A stretch of 64,000 nucleotides of DNA from Saussurea involucrata (GCA_033807775.1 CM066321.1:248484422-248548421), one strand, 5' to 3'; shown: positions 28,991 through 41,854, counted from the first letter of the stretch. The notes: generated by a model from the letters alone, not told the origin. Translations and numbers: made by a program.

Positions 28991-31849
28991 CAGCACAGCT
29001 CGAACCTAACCCAACCCATCCAGCCAGAGGTTACTCTTTCAACCTCTGTGCCCACAGAAACCGGGGAATCCATTCCTAGGGAGTCTCCTCAAAGAGACTC
29101 ACCTATAGTTCGTGATCAATTGCCCCAGATCACAGAAGAACGCCCAACAGAGGAATTTGTTTCCTCTGCCACGCACTTTTTAAGACCCACACTTCTTTCA
29201 GAGAGAAGTAGAGAGCACAAAGACAAAGAGACACTAGACAAGTCTCCTAGTCAACAGAAGGATATTCCAATACCCACCTCTGGAGTGGATTTGGACAATG
29301 TTCTTCTCAGAACTTCTGTAGGGATTGAAACTCATGTTTCTTCTCAAGGATCAAAAGGAAATCCTTCCATTCTCAACGTACAAACAAGGAATGAAAGAAG
29401 GTATCCCAGGAACAGGGATTCACTCTGGAGACGAATGTGTTCCTCCAGAGGTTACCACCGGAACACAAGTTACAAGGGATGAGTTCCAAACCTTTGAGAC
29501 CTCTGTGAACCAAACCTTGAAAGAGTTGCAAAGCTCTTTCAAATCTTTTGCAGAGACAACATCACTGGCACTGCTAAACCTAAACACCAAAATGGACAAC
29601 CTGTCCACAAAGGTGAAAACTGCCATCTCACAGATGAAGTCTGCTGCTACTGCATCCACCACTTCTGCCGCAACAACTACTCCGATTGAGAACTCCATCA
29701 ACAAGTTCCTTGATCAATTGAACAAACAGACTTCAGTGTCAACGGGCATCACTCCTGCAGATCTACAGAAGGCCCTACAAAAAGTTCAAGAAGAAGCCAT
29801 GCGAAATACCATGCTGATGCAACCCAAATACTACATGACAAGAGCACAGCTGACAGAGCTTGGGCAGAACGTGATAAATCAAGTGACAGAAGTCATACTT
29901 TCCTTCACCACTGCAAATGCTAACTTCGTCAAAGATTTCAGAGAAAGTGTAGGAAGGATGAGATTCAAAACAGAGGCAGAGCTAGCAACTCTTCTTGGCC
30001 TCTGTGATGATGTCTGCGCGAAACTGATCGTTGCTGGAGCCACAATGCCAAAGAAACCCGATGCTTCCTGCAGAGCAGAGGGTACATCAGACAAGGGTCA
30101 GGATGACTCTGATGATGATGACCATCCTGGTCCATCAGATCATCCTGAGGGGGAGAAAACTACAGAGAAAGCTGCAAGCAGAGGACTTACAGGTCCACCA
30201 ATAGCCGCAGAACCTCTGAGTCAAGCACCTCCAGAACAGACCCGACAACAACAAACCCAAAAGACCACAGAGACAACACCCATCTCTGTGGAATCATCTC
30301 CTGACGAAACCAAAACTCCAGAAGCAGATCACCAAGCCACAGAGGCAACAACCGCCCCTGAGGTAATCAATTTGGAAGAAACAGATGAACAAACCACATA
30401 GAAAACACCCACCTCTGTGGAAACACCCCAAACCATACAAAGAAGAAAGTCGATGGCCACCAAACCAAAGAAAGCAACGACCTCTGCTTCTGATGTTCTG
30501 AGGAAAATGCACGACACAATGACTGAACGGATGGCACAGAGAGAAGAAGAAAGGCACAAGTTCACTTTAGCTTTCAGAATGGCAAGAAGATTCAATGTCA
30601 ATACTTCATCAACAGAAACTGAGCTCGCAGAAGAAGTCATCAAACAACCTCCAACAGAGGTTACAGAGCAAGTCAAGCCAACAGAACCATCGCCACAAAA
30701 GTCCTCTAAATCACAATCGTCAAAATCCACAGAGGCAACCTCCATCAAACCAACAGAAGTGCCAACCTCAAAACCCACAGAAGCAACAGGTTCTGCCACG
30801 ACAATAGCAAAAGATAAGGGCAAAGGGATACTGACAGAAGAGCCAAAGAAGAAGAAAACATTGCCAAAGCCAACAGAAAAACTAATGAAGAGTGCGTTTG
30901 ACGCCTTTCAAACCCCAAAACCCGAAGAAGTTGACTGGGCACATGATTTGAAGCCTCTGTCAGAAATTCCTCTAACTGGTAGAGCTGCAGAAGTTGTTCA
31001 ACAGATGGAGAGTCTCAGAAGACAAATTCCACGACCTGGTCCAACACATGAAGAGATGGAAGAAGTGGTATACAAATACCTCTACAAACAATCCTATCAG
31101 ACAAATCATCCAGTAGATCATGTGACAGATCCAAGGATCAGAGAAGAATTTGAGAACATCTTCACAAGAACAAAGCCAAGAGCCAAAGCAGATGTCTTCT
31201 CAATTCACAAAATCAAAAAGGTGATCTTCTGCAGATTCTCCTTCACAAGAACCTATCCAAGGGTCAGGTACAATCTTTACAAAGTCAGAAGAGAGAACAA
31301 TTCAGAATCTACCTTCGCTGATGCTGACTTAAGAAACATCAATCCTTACGATCTACCTGACCTTCTGCAATGGACAAAAGACAACTACAATACAGAGCCC
31401 AATACCAGAGCCTATCAAGTGTTGAGAAAAGCGAGGAGGGAAAAGCTTCTGTTATACAGCATGATAGATTTTCAGCTGGGAAAGGATCTTGGTCTCAAAC
31501 ATCTAGATTTCGACCACCAGAAGATCGCTGCCCACCAGACGCTGTGCCCAACTCAATCATCAGAAAACCAAAATTTGGGTTAGTATTTCAAAACCCACAA
31601 CACCAGGTTAAACTTTTTGTACTCATGGATTGTCAGAAGTACGCAACCAGTACTCTGAGCAAATTCAGAGCAAGCCTTGTAAAATACAAAGGTACAGAGA
31701 AAATGGATAGAGATGATGCAGATACTTTCATCAGAGAAATAGACTCAACAATCCGCCTAAGAGAACTCTGCATCAGATTCTACAAAGAGATCAGAAAAGT
31801 CGGCAGAGACAACAGAAGCTACAACGATTTCAAAGATGCCAAAATCTGA
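28722..31849 (+). pseudogene. Third-ORF remnant of element B
   Basis: After the RT deletion seam, several consecutive frames encode Ser/Thr/Glu/Pro-rich sequence. They include a coiled coil near 29500-29700 (FQTFETSVNQTLKELQSSFKSF), an acidic DSDDDDHPGPSDHPEG stretch (30100-30160), an in-frame TAG at 30399-30401, and a C-terminal folded-looking part (30880-31849; KYLYKQSYQTNHPVDHV, YPRVRYNLYKVRRENNS, RLRELCIRFYKEIRKVGRDNRSYNDF). Frameshifts lie near 29400 and 31500-31560. The conserved FLK-type N-terminal block and any promoter were lost in the deletion. The TCTGTGG/ACAGAGG word is very dense here. No function can be assigned. Confidence 0.65.
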
Positions 31850-32035
31850 TTCTCAGACCTCAAATCTCTGCAAACAAAGTTAAAGTTTATCTTTCATTGT
31901 ACTCAAATGTAAAATGCCTCTGGCATATTTCTAAATGAAAGAAATTTCGAGGTATTGTTTAACCTCTGTCTTATCTAACTTAGCCAAACTTAACTCAAGG
32001 TCAATTTTTTATTTTTCACTACTTAGGGGGGAGAT
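31850..32035 (+). other. 3' non-coding segment and polypurine tract of B
   Basis: AT-rich, with AGGGGGGAGAT (32025-32035) abutting the 3' LTR. Confidence 0.85.
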
Positions 32036-32885
32036 TGTTAGCTTCAATCTTCCTAATCATAGAAGTATTTAGAAGTAGTGAAAAATAGGCTAAGTATAGA
32101 AAAGCCTCTCACAGAGGCTCTGCCACTTCTTCCAGAAGATCAAGTCCAGAAAGCCACAGAAGATCAAGTCCAGAAAGCCACAGAAGCTACAGAGGTAATC
32201 ACAGAACCTCTGTAGTGCGCAAGAAGAAGATCAACTCGGAAACAAATGGACTGCTCCACAGAAGGTCAGACCATAGAACCTCTGTGAATACCTTACAGAG
32301 CCTCGGTGGTCTGCTATGAAGACTTGGAAGATATTACTGGATACGTTCATCAACTTGCATGGAAAAGTACTGTCAAAACACGTGTCAAGCTCTGAGTGGA
32401 CTCAATAGGGCATGGTACAAAATAGACGTCTGCGCCATTTAATGCATTTACCAATAGTACATCTGCTCCATTAAATGCGCATGGCTCAAACAACTGCTCA
32501 CACCATCCAGTTCACTATTCATGCCGTAAAAGGAACAGTGACCTACTTCATAGTCTTCTAAGAGTAGTATAAAAGGAAGTCTCATGTTGAGATCTTCCTA
32601 AGGACGAATACACAAGGAATCACTAATACTCTCAAACTTTATTGTCAAATATCTGAGTGTTATATTCTCACACACACCAAGTTCTTAATCTGTTCTTCGT
32701 GTTGTTATCATATATTGAATAACAGTAACTGTTCAAGAAATCCTTTTCATTCTTTACTGTTTTCTTTATATATGTGCGTTCTAATATCTATCAAACATAT
32801 ATGTTAGTTTAATACGCTTCTGCATCAAACTCCAAACTCAACTAATAGACTATTAATCTTGATTAAGTGTATCTGGGTTCCAACA
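32036..32885 (+). repeat. 3' LTR of element B
   Basis: 850 bp. Contains a 24-bp tandem duplication (AGATCAAGTCCAGAAAGCCA unit, about 32130-32180) absent from the 5' LTR, plus about five substitutions. Followed by CTCAT (32886-32890). Confidence 0.95.
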
Positions 32886-35800
32886 CTCATGGCTAACTAT
32901 GATTGGGCTGCCTCTGACGAAGAAGAATCATCTGACTCTGAAGATGATGATGAAGCCAATCTATGTCTCATGGCCAAACTTGATAATGAGGAAGACAATT
33001 CTGACATTCCCTCTACTTCAACCTCTGCAACTCAGGTATCACCTTCCTTCTTTACCAATATTGCAAATATTGATGAAGCTGATAGTCTTCGAAAGATCGA
33101 TCTCTTGACTAGAAGTTTATATGAAGCCATGAATGGCAAAACTGTAGTTGAAAATCAAAACCTTGATCTCGCTGAACAGCTTAAAAATTGCCACCTTCAA
33201 ATAGAAAATCTTTCTAAAATTGAAGAAGATTTTAAAGATCAAGTTCACCTAACTCAGCTAGTCAAAATCGAGCGCGAAGAAGCTATCGCTGCATTAAAAG
33301 CTGAAAAAACTACTGTTGATGGATGGTATAATTCCTCAACAAAGATCACCGAGATAATTAAGTCTCAGATTCCCCTGAGTGATAAACGTGGTCTTGGTTA
33401 CAAAGCTGATACTCTAGAACCAACCACTGATCGTTCCATGCTCTTATTTGGAACTTTCATATCCTCAGTCGCTGATACTTCATCCTCTCAGTGTTCCTCT
33501 TCTAAACCGCCTATCCCTGAGGAAATCTCTACCTTAACTTCTAAAGGTAAAGAAAAAGTTATTTATCCAAAACCTACCTCAGTTTTTAAAAACAAAGGTA
33601 AAGGAATTGTTTTTAACCAAAATCCTCAGAAGGGTACCTCTGTACCAAAGCTGAACGCTTCTAAAGCTTCAGTGACTTATCCCTCTGATTCAAAGAATAA
33701 GATCTCTGGATTTATTCAGCGTGGATCTATTCAGCGATCTACTCCTAGAATCAAAGTGGAAATCATTGGTAAGAAATCCGAAGAACTAAATGTTCCTCCC
33801 ATTTCAAAAACCAATAGCTTACTTGGTGCTGGTCCTCCAAATTCAAAATCTAAAGCTCAGCATGCAAATGGTCCTAGAACTACTTTTGGTTATAGGAAAT
33901 GTTATCATTGTGGACTTACAAATCATATTGCTAGTAAGTGCCCCACAGCCACCCAAGCTGAAAAGATAGCTAAGGTGAAGATCATTGCCCCCAAGGCAAA
34001 GAAGACCACCGAGGTTAACTGGCTATGGCCTAAGAGGCTCTCTCATATAAACTTCAAGACACTGAACACTCTTTCTTCAAAAGAGTTAGTCACTGGTCTA
34101 CCTCATCACTCATACGCCAAAGAATCCTTATGTTCAGCGTGTGAGAAAGGCAAGCAGACCAAAGCAAGCTTTAAGTCAAAGCAAATTTTCTCAGTATCAT
34201 CTCCTCTACAACTTCTCCATATGGATTTGTTTGGCCCTGTTAACAAAAAATCCATCGCTGGAAAGAAATATACATTGGTCATAGTTGATCAATTCTCCCG
34301 ATATACATGGGTTATGTTTCTCCATTCTAAGAGTGACACCCCTGAAGAACTCATCACCTTTGTTCGGAAAATGGAAACCCTGAACAACTTGATCGTTCGC
34401 TCAATAAGGAGTGATCATGGGACTGAATTCAAAAATAGTTCTCTTGATTCCTTCTTTGAGAGTAAGGGTATTTCTCACAACTTTTCTTCAGTGAGAACAC
34501 CGCAACAAAATGGAGTCGCTGAAAGAAGAAATAGAACTATTATTGAAGCTGCACGTTCAATGCTCAGCGATTCTCACCTGCCTACTCAGTTTTGGGCAAA
34601 AGTTGTCAACACTGCTTGTTTTACGCAAAACAGGTCGCTGATAGTCAAAAGATTTAATAAAACAGCCTATGAACGTTTTCATGGGAGAAAGCCTTCAATT
34701 AGCTTTCTTCACATCTTTGGATGTCAGTGTTTCATACTGAACAACAGAGATGCCCTTGGTAAGTTTGATCCTAAGGCTGATGATGGAATCTTTCTTAGAT
34801 ATTCTTCAATCTCAAAAGCCTTCAGAGTCTTCAATCGAAGAAGACAAACTGTTGAAGAAACTATTCACGTCACTTTTGACGAATCCCGTTCAGCGAATTC
34901 TCGACCTTCTGTTGATACTGAAGAACTGAATCAATGGATGTTTTCTCATCTTGGTGATTCAGAAGATATTCCCACTCCTCATACTCATACAGTTGAAGAT
35001 GATAGTCCTACTATCATCCCAAACAAGCAGAATAGTGAAGCTGAAACATCATGGGTCTCAGCAGTCCTTTAAACACTATACCTGCTTCTGAACCAAATGT
35101 ATCAGACATTCCATCTACTTCTCAGCAATCAGTAAATGACATCTGCACCTACTCCTCTCTTGGCTGATTTTCCAAAAGTTGCTGAAACTTCATCTTCAGC
35201 TCCTCCAGTTCAATTTGAGTCAGCGACTTGTGCTCTTGCTCAGCGATGGACTGTAAATCACCCAATTGATCAAATTCTTGGTGATCCAAACGCTGGTGTT
35301 CAGACTCGACGAAGTGCAGGTAATATTTGTTTATTTGTTAACTTTATTTCTCTGATTGAACCAAAGAAAATAGATGATGCCCTCAAAGATCCAAACTGGG
35401 TCAGCGCCATGCAAGAAGAGCTGACTGAATTCGAAAGAAACAAAGTTTGGAAACTTGTTCGAAGACCAACTGACAAAACAGTGATAGGCACTAAATGGGT
35501 CTATCGAAACAAGTTGGACGAACATGGAACTATAACCCGCAACAAGGCTCTTCTTGTTGCTCAGGGAAACAGACAAGAGGAAGGCATATATTACGACGAA
35601 ACATTTGCTCCAGTAGCAAGACTAGAATATATTCGTCTATTCTAAGCATACGATGTACACAAAGACTTCAAAGTATATCAGATGGATGTTAAGTCAGCAT
35701 TTCTAAATGGAAAGATGAATGAAGAAGTCTATGTGGAACAACCTCCAGGATTCTCAGGTCCTAAGCGTCCAGGTTATGTATATAAACTAGATAAGGCACT

Positions 35801-36887
35801 TTGTGGCTTAAAGCAAGCTCCTCGTGCATGGTATGACACTCTCTCTACTTATCTCCATATTGAAAAATTTGAGCGTGGTAAAATCGATAAGACTCTGTTC
35901 TTCAGGAAAGTAAAAGGTCACATTATTCTTGTTCAGATATATGTTGATGACATTATATTTGGTTCTACTAAGCCTGACCTTTGTACTCGTTTCGCTGATA
36001 GAATGAAAGAAGAGTATAAAATGAGCATGATGGGTGAGCTAACATATTTCCTTGGTCTTCAGATAAAGCAAAATGAAAAAGGAACTTTCATTAATCAGGG
36101 AAAGTATGTTAAAGATATGCTGAAGAAATTCGATTTAACTCAGAGTTCAGCTATGAAAACCCCTATGGCACCACCGCTGACACTAGACAAGGATTCAAAT
36201 GGAATACCTGTTAATGTCACACTGTACTGTGGGATGATCGGCTCTCTCTTGTATCTTACAGCTAGCCGACCCGATATTATGTACGCAACCTGTTTGTGTG
36301 CACGATATCAAGCTGAACCTAAGGAATCTCATATGATCGCTGTAAAGAGAATCTTTTGTTACCTTAAGGGTACTATGAACCTAGGTCTTTGGTATCCCAA
36401 AGACTCAGGGTTTGATCTAATCGCCTATTCAGATAGTGATTTTGCAGGTTGCAAATTGGATAGGAAAAGCACCACAGGAGGCTGTCAGCTCCTGGGTGGA
36501 AAGCTGGTGAGTTGGACAAGTAAAAAGCAAAACTCAGTGTCCACCTCAACTGCTGAAGCTGAGTATGTAGCCGCTGGAAGCTGTTGTTCTCAGGTCTTGT
36601 GGATGAGAAATCAACTACTAGACTATGACCTTCAGCTCTCGAAAATTCCAATCTATTGCGACAGCACAAGTGCCATCGCTATAGCCAACAATCCAGTGCT
36701 ACACTCAAAGACAAAACACATCGAAATCATGTATCATTTTATCAGAGATCATGTGATGAATACTGATATAGGACTTCATTTTATGCCAACTGACTTTCAG
36801 TTAGCTGGTCTGTTCCCTAAACCTCTTGATAAGACAAGATTCAACTTTCTCATCAACGAGCTTGGAATGCTGAACTTTGAAGAGTAA
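32886..36887 (+). pseudogene. Gag C-part, integrase, RT and RNase H of element A (protease missing)
   Basis: Resumes A's gag after B (MANYDWAASDEEESSDSEDD). A coiled-coil region and the knuckle CYHCGLTNHIASKC (near 33900) follow. Only about 25 residues later the frame is already in GAG-pre-integrase (NWLWPKRLSHINFKTLNTL), so protease with its DSG site has been deleted. Integrase keeps HMDLFGPV, IRSDHGTEF and PQQNGVAERRNRT. Frameshifts near 35055 and 35130 and a TAA at 35643-35645 precede RT, which keeps YQMDVKSAFLNG, LCGLKQAPRAW and VQIYVDDIIFGS. RNase H keeps YSDSDFAGC, KSTTGGCQ and STSTAEAEYVAAGSCCSQ, and the ORF ends MLNFEE at 36887. RT and RNase H are intact from 35646 onward. Confidence 0.88.
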
Positions 36888-37267
36888 AATCTTCAGCGAT
36901 TCACATTTGATCAGCGATAGGATAAAATCAACTTGTATAACCCAATCTATCATGTTCTCTCTGAACATAGATGATTCGCTGATGTCAAGGTATGTTTTCT
37001 CTCTTACTCGCTGACGTTCGCATGTGAATGTAAGATTTCAAAACAAATTGCATTGCTGAATATTTATTCCTTAACAACGATACTTTGAAATTTCTTAAAA
37101 CCAACACTGATATTTCTATTCAGTGCTTCATATTTTCAAATGTGTCCCTGAGCTTTCAAAACCTCAGAGACATCCTAAAATATGAAAGGACTGTTGTGAC
37201 GTCGTCGCACCGGATAAGCCCTGGCACGTTCTTTTTCTGACACACGATTGCACGTTTCGTTTACCTT
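36888..37267 (+). other. Spacer between pol and third ORF of element A
   Basis: Non-coding. Carries further TCAGCGA/TCGCTGA words near 36893, 36912, 36971 and 37008. Nothing else recognisable. Confidence 0.6.
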
Positions 37268-37353
37268 CCAATCAAATGCAAACACGTGTCCGTGTCATGT
37301 TGCAAATCTTTTCCCGCTCAAGATTTTCTCTCTCTCTACTCTCTCTATATAAA
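37268..37353 (+). promoter_or_regulatory. Promoter-like module ahead of the A third ORF
   Basis: CCAAT at 37268-37272, a perfect G-box core CACGTG at 37283-37288, a long CT run, and TATATAAA at 37346-37353, in the order and spacing of a typical plant promoter. Transcription would start near 37380, about 490 bp upstream of the ATG, leaving room for a leader intron. This suggests the third ORF is expressed from its own mRNA. Confidence 0.6.
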
Positions 37354-37480
37354 CCATTTTGGGTTTATATTTTTCTCTTTACGCGAAAAACTTCTCCTCC
37401 AAGCAAGAAAAAGATTTACTGTTGCATTTTGAGCTCTCAAATTTTCCAGAAATTGTTCATCTTCTTCTTTGACGAACCAG

Positions 37481-37866
37481 GTTAATACTCTTATTATTTA
37501 CCTACATTACTTGTTTATGATCTTATTCTTTGCTTTTAATAGATCAAACAAAACAACTTTTATAAAATGAAATCATTTTCTGTTCATGATTTTATGAATA
37601 CAACCTTCATGGTTGTTCTTCAAGTTTATATCAAAACTCGTAAACTTGTTCTTCATATGTTTTTCCAGAATTCCTTCTTCAAATGAAAACTGGAAAAAAC
37701 ATAATCTCTACGTTTTGTAACTCTTTCTCAAAACAAGAAAAACCCTAATCTTTCTCAAAGGGATTTTTGGCTGAATGAAATGGACAAAATTCAAAAACAT
37801 CTTATTGGAAAATATTTCCACATTAAGACTATATGTTTTGTTGATCTTTGGTTGAGCTGATTACAG
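37481..37866 (+). other. Candidate leader intron of the A third ORF
   Basis: The donor CCAG/GTTAAT follows a CT-rich leader and the acceptor GATTACAG lies two bases before the ATG at 37869. The interior is T-rich, as in plant introns. Inferred from splice signals only. Confidence 0.4.
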
Positions 37867-37868
37867 AA

Positions 37869-40800
37869 ATGGCTGCTCCTTCTACTGGTATTCCAACCGC
37901 TGAGAACACTACTGCTGCTGAGGAACTTGAAATCACCAAGGCTCCTCAGGTCAAGTTCAAAATTGAGGATATCTCTTTTACAAAATCAAACAACCTCCAT
38001 GCGCTGTTCGATTTTCCTCCGAAGAAACAAGTCAAACATCTAGACGACGCTGTGAATTTTCTGAAAACATGTTGCCTCTCTACAGCCTTGACCATAACAC
38101 CCCCTGCTCATCAGTTACTATTATCTCAGTTTTGGTATACTGCCAGACACACTCAGCTACCATCATCCAAAGACCCTACCAAACTACTTGATGTCATCCT
38201 TTGTGACACTGATTTTGGCACCATCAAAATCAACCCTGCTATCATTCGAAAAGCACTGAATCTCCCTGTTGCCACCAAAGATATACCATTTGTTCCTTTT
38301 CCTGATCCCAAGAGACATGCTGATAGAGAAACACTCATTGAATTCTTTGATGCAATGAAGTACGCTTGGGATCAAGGGAGAGATGAAAAAGCCGAGAAGA
38401 AACTGACTGCAATCAAGAAGTCAAAAATGCCCAGCCAGATGAACTTCATCTACGCACACCTGATAAGCTGCATGACAGCGAAGAGTGGCTCCTCTGATCA
38501 AGCTGCTCAACCTCAGCAAGCCATGGGCTATGCATTGCTGAAGGGTCTCCATGTTGATTGGGCCTCGATAATCTACGACGATTTTGCGCTCAGAGTAGAT
38601 TTTGCTGATAGACCATCATGGGTTCCATACCTAAGATTCCTCAGCGCCATCTTCCAAACCGGCCTCAAGGATAACTACCCAAAAGTAGGAGACCTGAAAC
38701 TATCTCAGGTTGGCCCTAAGGTGCTCGACTTCAAGCCCCTGCCAAATGAGGTACGTCTCTCTACTCTCTTATCTATTCTCAATCCTCCTTCTTCTACTTA
38801 TGCGGCTCATTCAGTGGAAATCCCCACCGCTGATACCCCAGCTGCAACCTCCACTCCTTCTAGAAAAAGGAAACAATCCACTACCCAACTTGGTTTCAAA
38901 AGAATCAAGAAAACCAAGGAGCAACCCCCCCCCCCCCCCCAGCATTTACATGTTGAAGACTCCTCAGCTCATTTTGAAGAGCTGATGGAAAGTTCAGTGG
39001 TACGCTCTGCCACAGCTGAACAAACCACCCCTTCCATCCCAGCTTCAGCGTCTCTAAACGCTGAAGTTATAAACTTGGAAATGAACCCACCTCCTTCAGC
39101 CTCTCTACAGACTGAAGTGATTCTCAGCGGATCCAACGCTGAACCCCGCACCCAACCATCATTCTCATCCTCCATTCCTCTCACCTCTTCTTTGGCCACT
39201 CAATCTATTCCCCTATTCTCCTCAACAACCGTCATCCTCAGCGACACTACTGCTGAACATTTTCAGAGGATGATAGGACACACCACAGGACCTGCAGGTA
39301 CTTCCAGTCATCTAGGAAATATTGAAGACGACTACAAAACCTTTTTAGGACATCGAGGTTTCGACAACTTCGCCAACCCGCCTGCAAGTATACACAAAAT
39401 CCCACACACTTCTCTCTCTCAACCCCAAACTTCTGAGCTTTCCTCTGTTCATAAGTTTATAACTTTTTCAGGTCCTAATTTGGGGGATATCAACACCTCC
39501 CTGACGGCCCTGGAAACAAAGATGGAGTCTTTCAACAAAACTCTAACTGCCAACTCTTCAGCGGTTACAAACGCTGGAGAGAACTTGAAGGCTTTGACCA
39601 CTAAGGTCGAAAAGAATGCCTCCAAAGCTGATTTGGAGAAGGTTGATAGTACTCTCGGTGACTTTGCCAAAGTTCTTGCTGATATCTACACCGACTACAA
39701 CTCTCTCTCCTCAAGAGTTAACACCATGTCCAACGAGGTCATAACGCTGAATACATCGGTTGGTACTCTTCAGGGAGAGGTGTTCGCTGTAAAGACTGAA
39801 GTGAGTTCAGTAAAGACTGACGTAAGTTCAGTGAAGACGATGGTACAGCAGATCCTCGATCGCATGAACGCCGCTGCCCCTGCACTTTCGCATTTTACTC
39901 CGGCGGATCGAGCTGAACTTCTCAAGATCAATCCTGCTATAACTGGCCTGGAAGCCAGATTAGGGGAGATTGAAAATTATGTCGGAATCCCTGGCCAAGA
40001 AGACAGGGAATCAACACCATCTGCTGAGTCATCGCATTCCTCCCCCACTCATCATGAGAAAGGGGGGGGGGGGAAGAACTCTGAAGACCTTCCCCATGAT
40101 GAATCTATCGAGGGGGAGAAGAAGACTGAAGACCTTCCCCTTACTGAAGAGGGGGAGAAGAAAAATGAATAAACAACTATTGGACCTCGGGGAGATGAAA
40201 AACTTGAGGGAACCGAGAAGCTTACCTCTGTATCTGAGGGGGAGCAACTCGAAGAAGCTGCTAAAGAATCTGAATCTGAAGCTGAAGACGATGAAGCTGT
40301 CGACATCTCTGATGATGAACCATCTTCTTCTCCAAAGAATGATGATGATGACGATGATGATGTTGACTCCTTTATCGTCAAGCCTGTTAAGAAGACTACA
40401 GCTCTTAAAGGGATTTCGATAAACGAACCTTCAGGGGAGCGGACCAAGACAAAGCCTGCAGCGTCTGAAGCTGACAAAGGCAAAAACAAAGGTCTCGCTG
40501 AAGAAGACAATCTGACGATCTTGCTTCCAAAGCCAGTTTGTCAGGTACACTACCTTATATTCCCTTACACTGCATCCCGCCTCTATCCCTTCTCAATCTC
40601 AATCCTTCTATCCATAAAACCTCTATACACTTAACCACATTCTTTTCTCTATCTCTTTCTTCCCCAACTCTGCTTACTTAAACGATCGATGTGTTTCAGC
40701 TAGTCCTCTCCCCTGATGAACCTGAAGAACAGCTGCTCTCTCACCAAAACAGACCTTCCTTGGCTCCTCAAAAGCTGAGTGAAGAGGATCAAGAAAAGAG

Positions 40801-41854
40801 AGATTCAATGATCAAGAGATTCGAAGATCAGCGAATCATCCTGAAGCGTGATCAACTTCCTTCTATTCCTCCAAAATTCAGACTTTCACAAAAGGAATAC
40901 CAGGATCACCTCAGAGCTGAAAGGTTAATCGCTGAAAGAAGGGAAGCTGAAGAAAAAGACAGAGAACTCGCCATCCAGCTTGTCCAACAATCGATGAAAG
41001 ACCCCGCGCTGAAAAGAACTCCCATTGATGTCCAACATCAGCTATGGGATGATGCCCAAAGGATCGTTGAAGAAAAGACGAAAGCATCTGATACGACTTT
41101 GAAATGGTGTAAAGAAATGCTGAATTATCGATCTCGACCATCCAAAATCATCAAAGTAAACATCAGAGGAAGACTGTTCGTTGACGTTCCTGTTGTTGAG
41201 ATTGATGTATTCAGAGAAGACAAAACCAAGCAAACCTTCTATGCTACTACTTTAGAGAAGTTTGGTTTCTCTGAATGGTTGGAAGTGAAATTAGCCATTC
41301 AGGGATCGCGCTCAAAGTTCAAGAGCCATGTCGAGAAAATTTTAAATACTCAGATCGATTTGGTTTCTTCTGCTGTGGATATTCCTCCTTCCACTCTTCT
41401 TCCTCCTCAACAAAGAAGAGTCTCTGCAAAGGAAAAGAAAGTCTCAGACTCAGGTCCTTCTATACGGAATGAAACAGGTATTGGTTTCTCTCGTGCTGGA
41501 GTTCTTGGCCCTGATGCTGATCTCTCAGCGCTTGACACCTCCCTACCACCTTGAGAAACTTTCATTCCTAACAAAGTTGAAAGTGATCCTTATGGTATAT
41601 TCTTTCTAGACTACCAAGGAAATCATCACTTTCAACGCATCTCTGAGCTTCCAATCACTCCCATCGAACAACTCAGAGATCTCATATACTGGTGTGAAGT
41701 CATACGCGACATTAAAGCTAGACACCTGAAGCCCTTGATTTTTGAAGAAGCTCTGAACAAAAAGAATCAAGGAGTAAATGTCCCTGACTGGATGATTTCC
41801 ACATCAAAGACCCTCGATGAACTTCTCATCAAGGAAGAACCTTTTGACGGATAG
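37869..41854 (+). pseudogene. Third ORF of element A, spliced, with two nonsense codons
   Basis: ATG at 37869 (MAAPSTGIPTAENTT). The N-terminal domain (AVNFLKTCCLSTALTITPPAHQ; SQFWYTARHTQ) has the same layout as the start of element C's third ORF. Next come a Pro/Ser-rich middle with a run of 16 C (38925-38940), a coiled coil with repeated SVKTDVSSVKT (about 39790-39870), and an acidic region that continues past a TAA at 40170-40172 in the same frame to 40544. A GT-AG intron (40545-40699) joins in phase to a second exon starting LVLSPDEPEEQ. A TGA at 41552-41554 interrupts the C-terminal part, which otherwise runs to a TAG at 41852. The full product would be about 1,276 residues. No signal peptide or membrane span seen; function unknown. 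Confidence 0.7.
40545..40699 (+). other. Predicted 155-bp intron in the A third ORF
   Basis: The donor CAG/GTACAC and acceptor GTGTTTCAG/C enclose a pyrimidine-rich 155 bp that has no open frame in phase with the flanks, while both flanks are coding in the same phase (phase 0). Plant-like composition supports splicing. Confidence 0.65.

Larger units (their letters stand above)
15392..32885 (+). mobile_element. Element B: Sirevirus-like Copia retrotransposon, split by element C; TSD CTCAT
   Basis: LTR start TGTTAGC at 15392 and 32036, end CCAACA at 23128 and 32885, flanked by exact CTCAT duplications (15387-15391 and 32886-32890). The 5' LTR is split by C. The interior has primer site, a long gag, protease, integrase and the first part of RT, then a deletion fusing RT to the third-ORF region. 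RT catalytic core and RNase H are missing. LTR divergence is about five substitutions plus one 24-bp duplication, so B is young yet defective. Confidence 0.95.
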
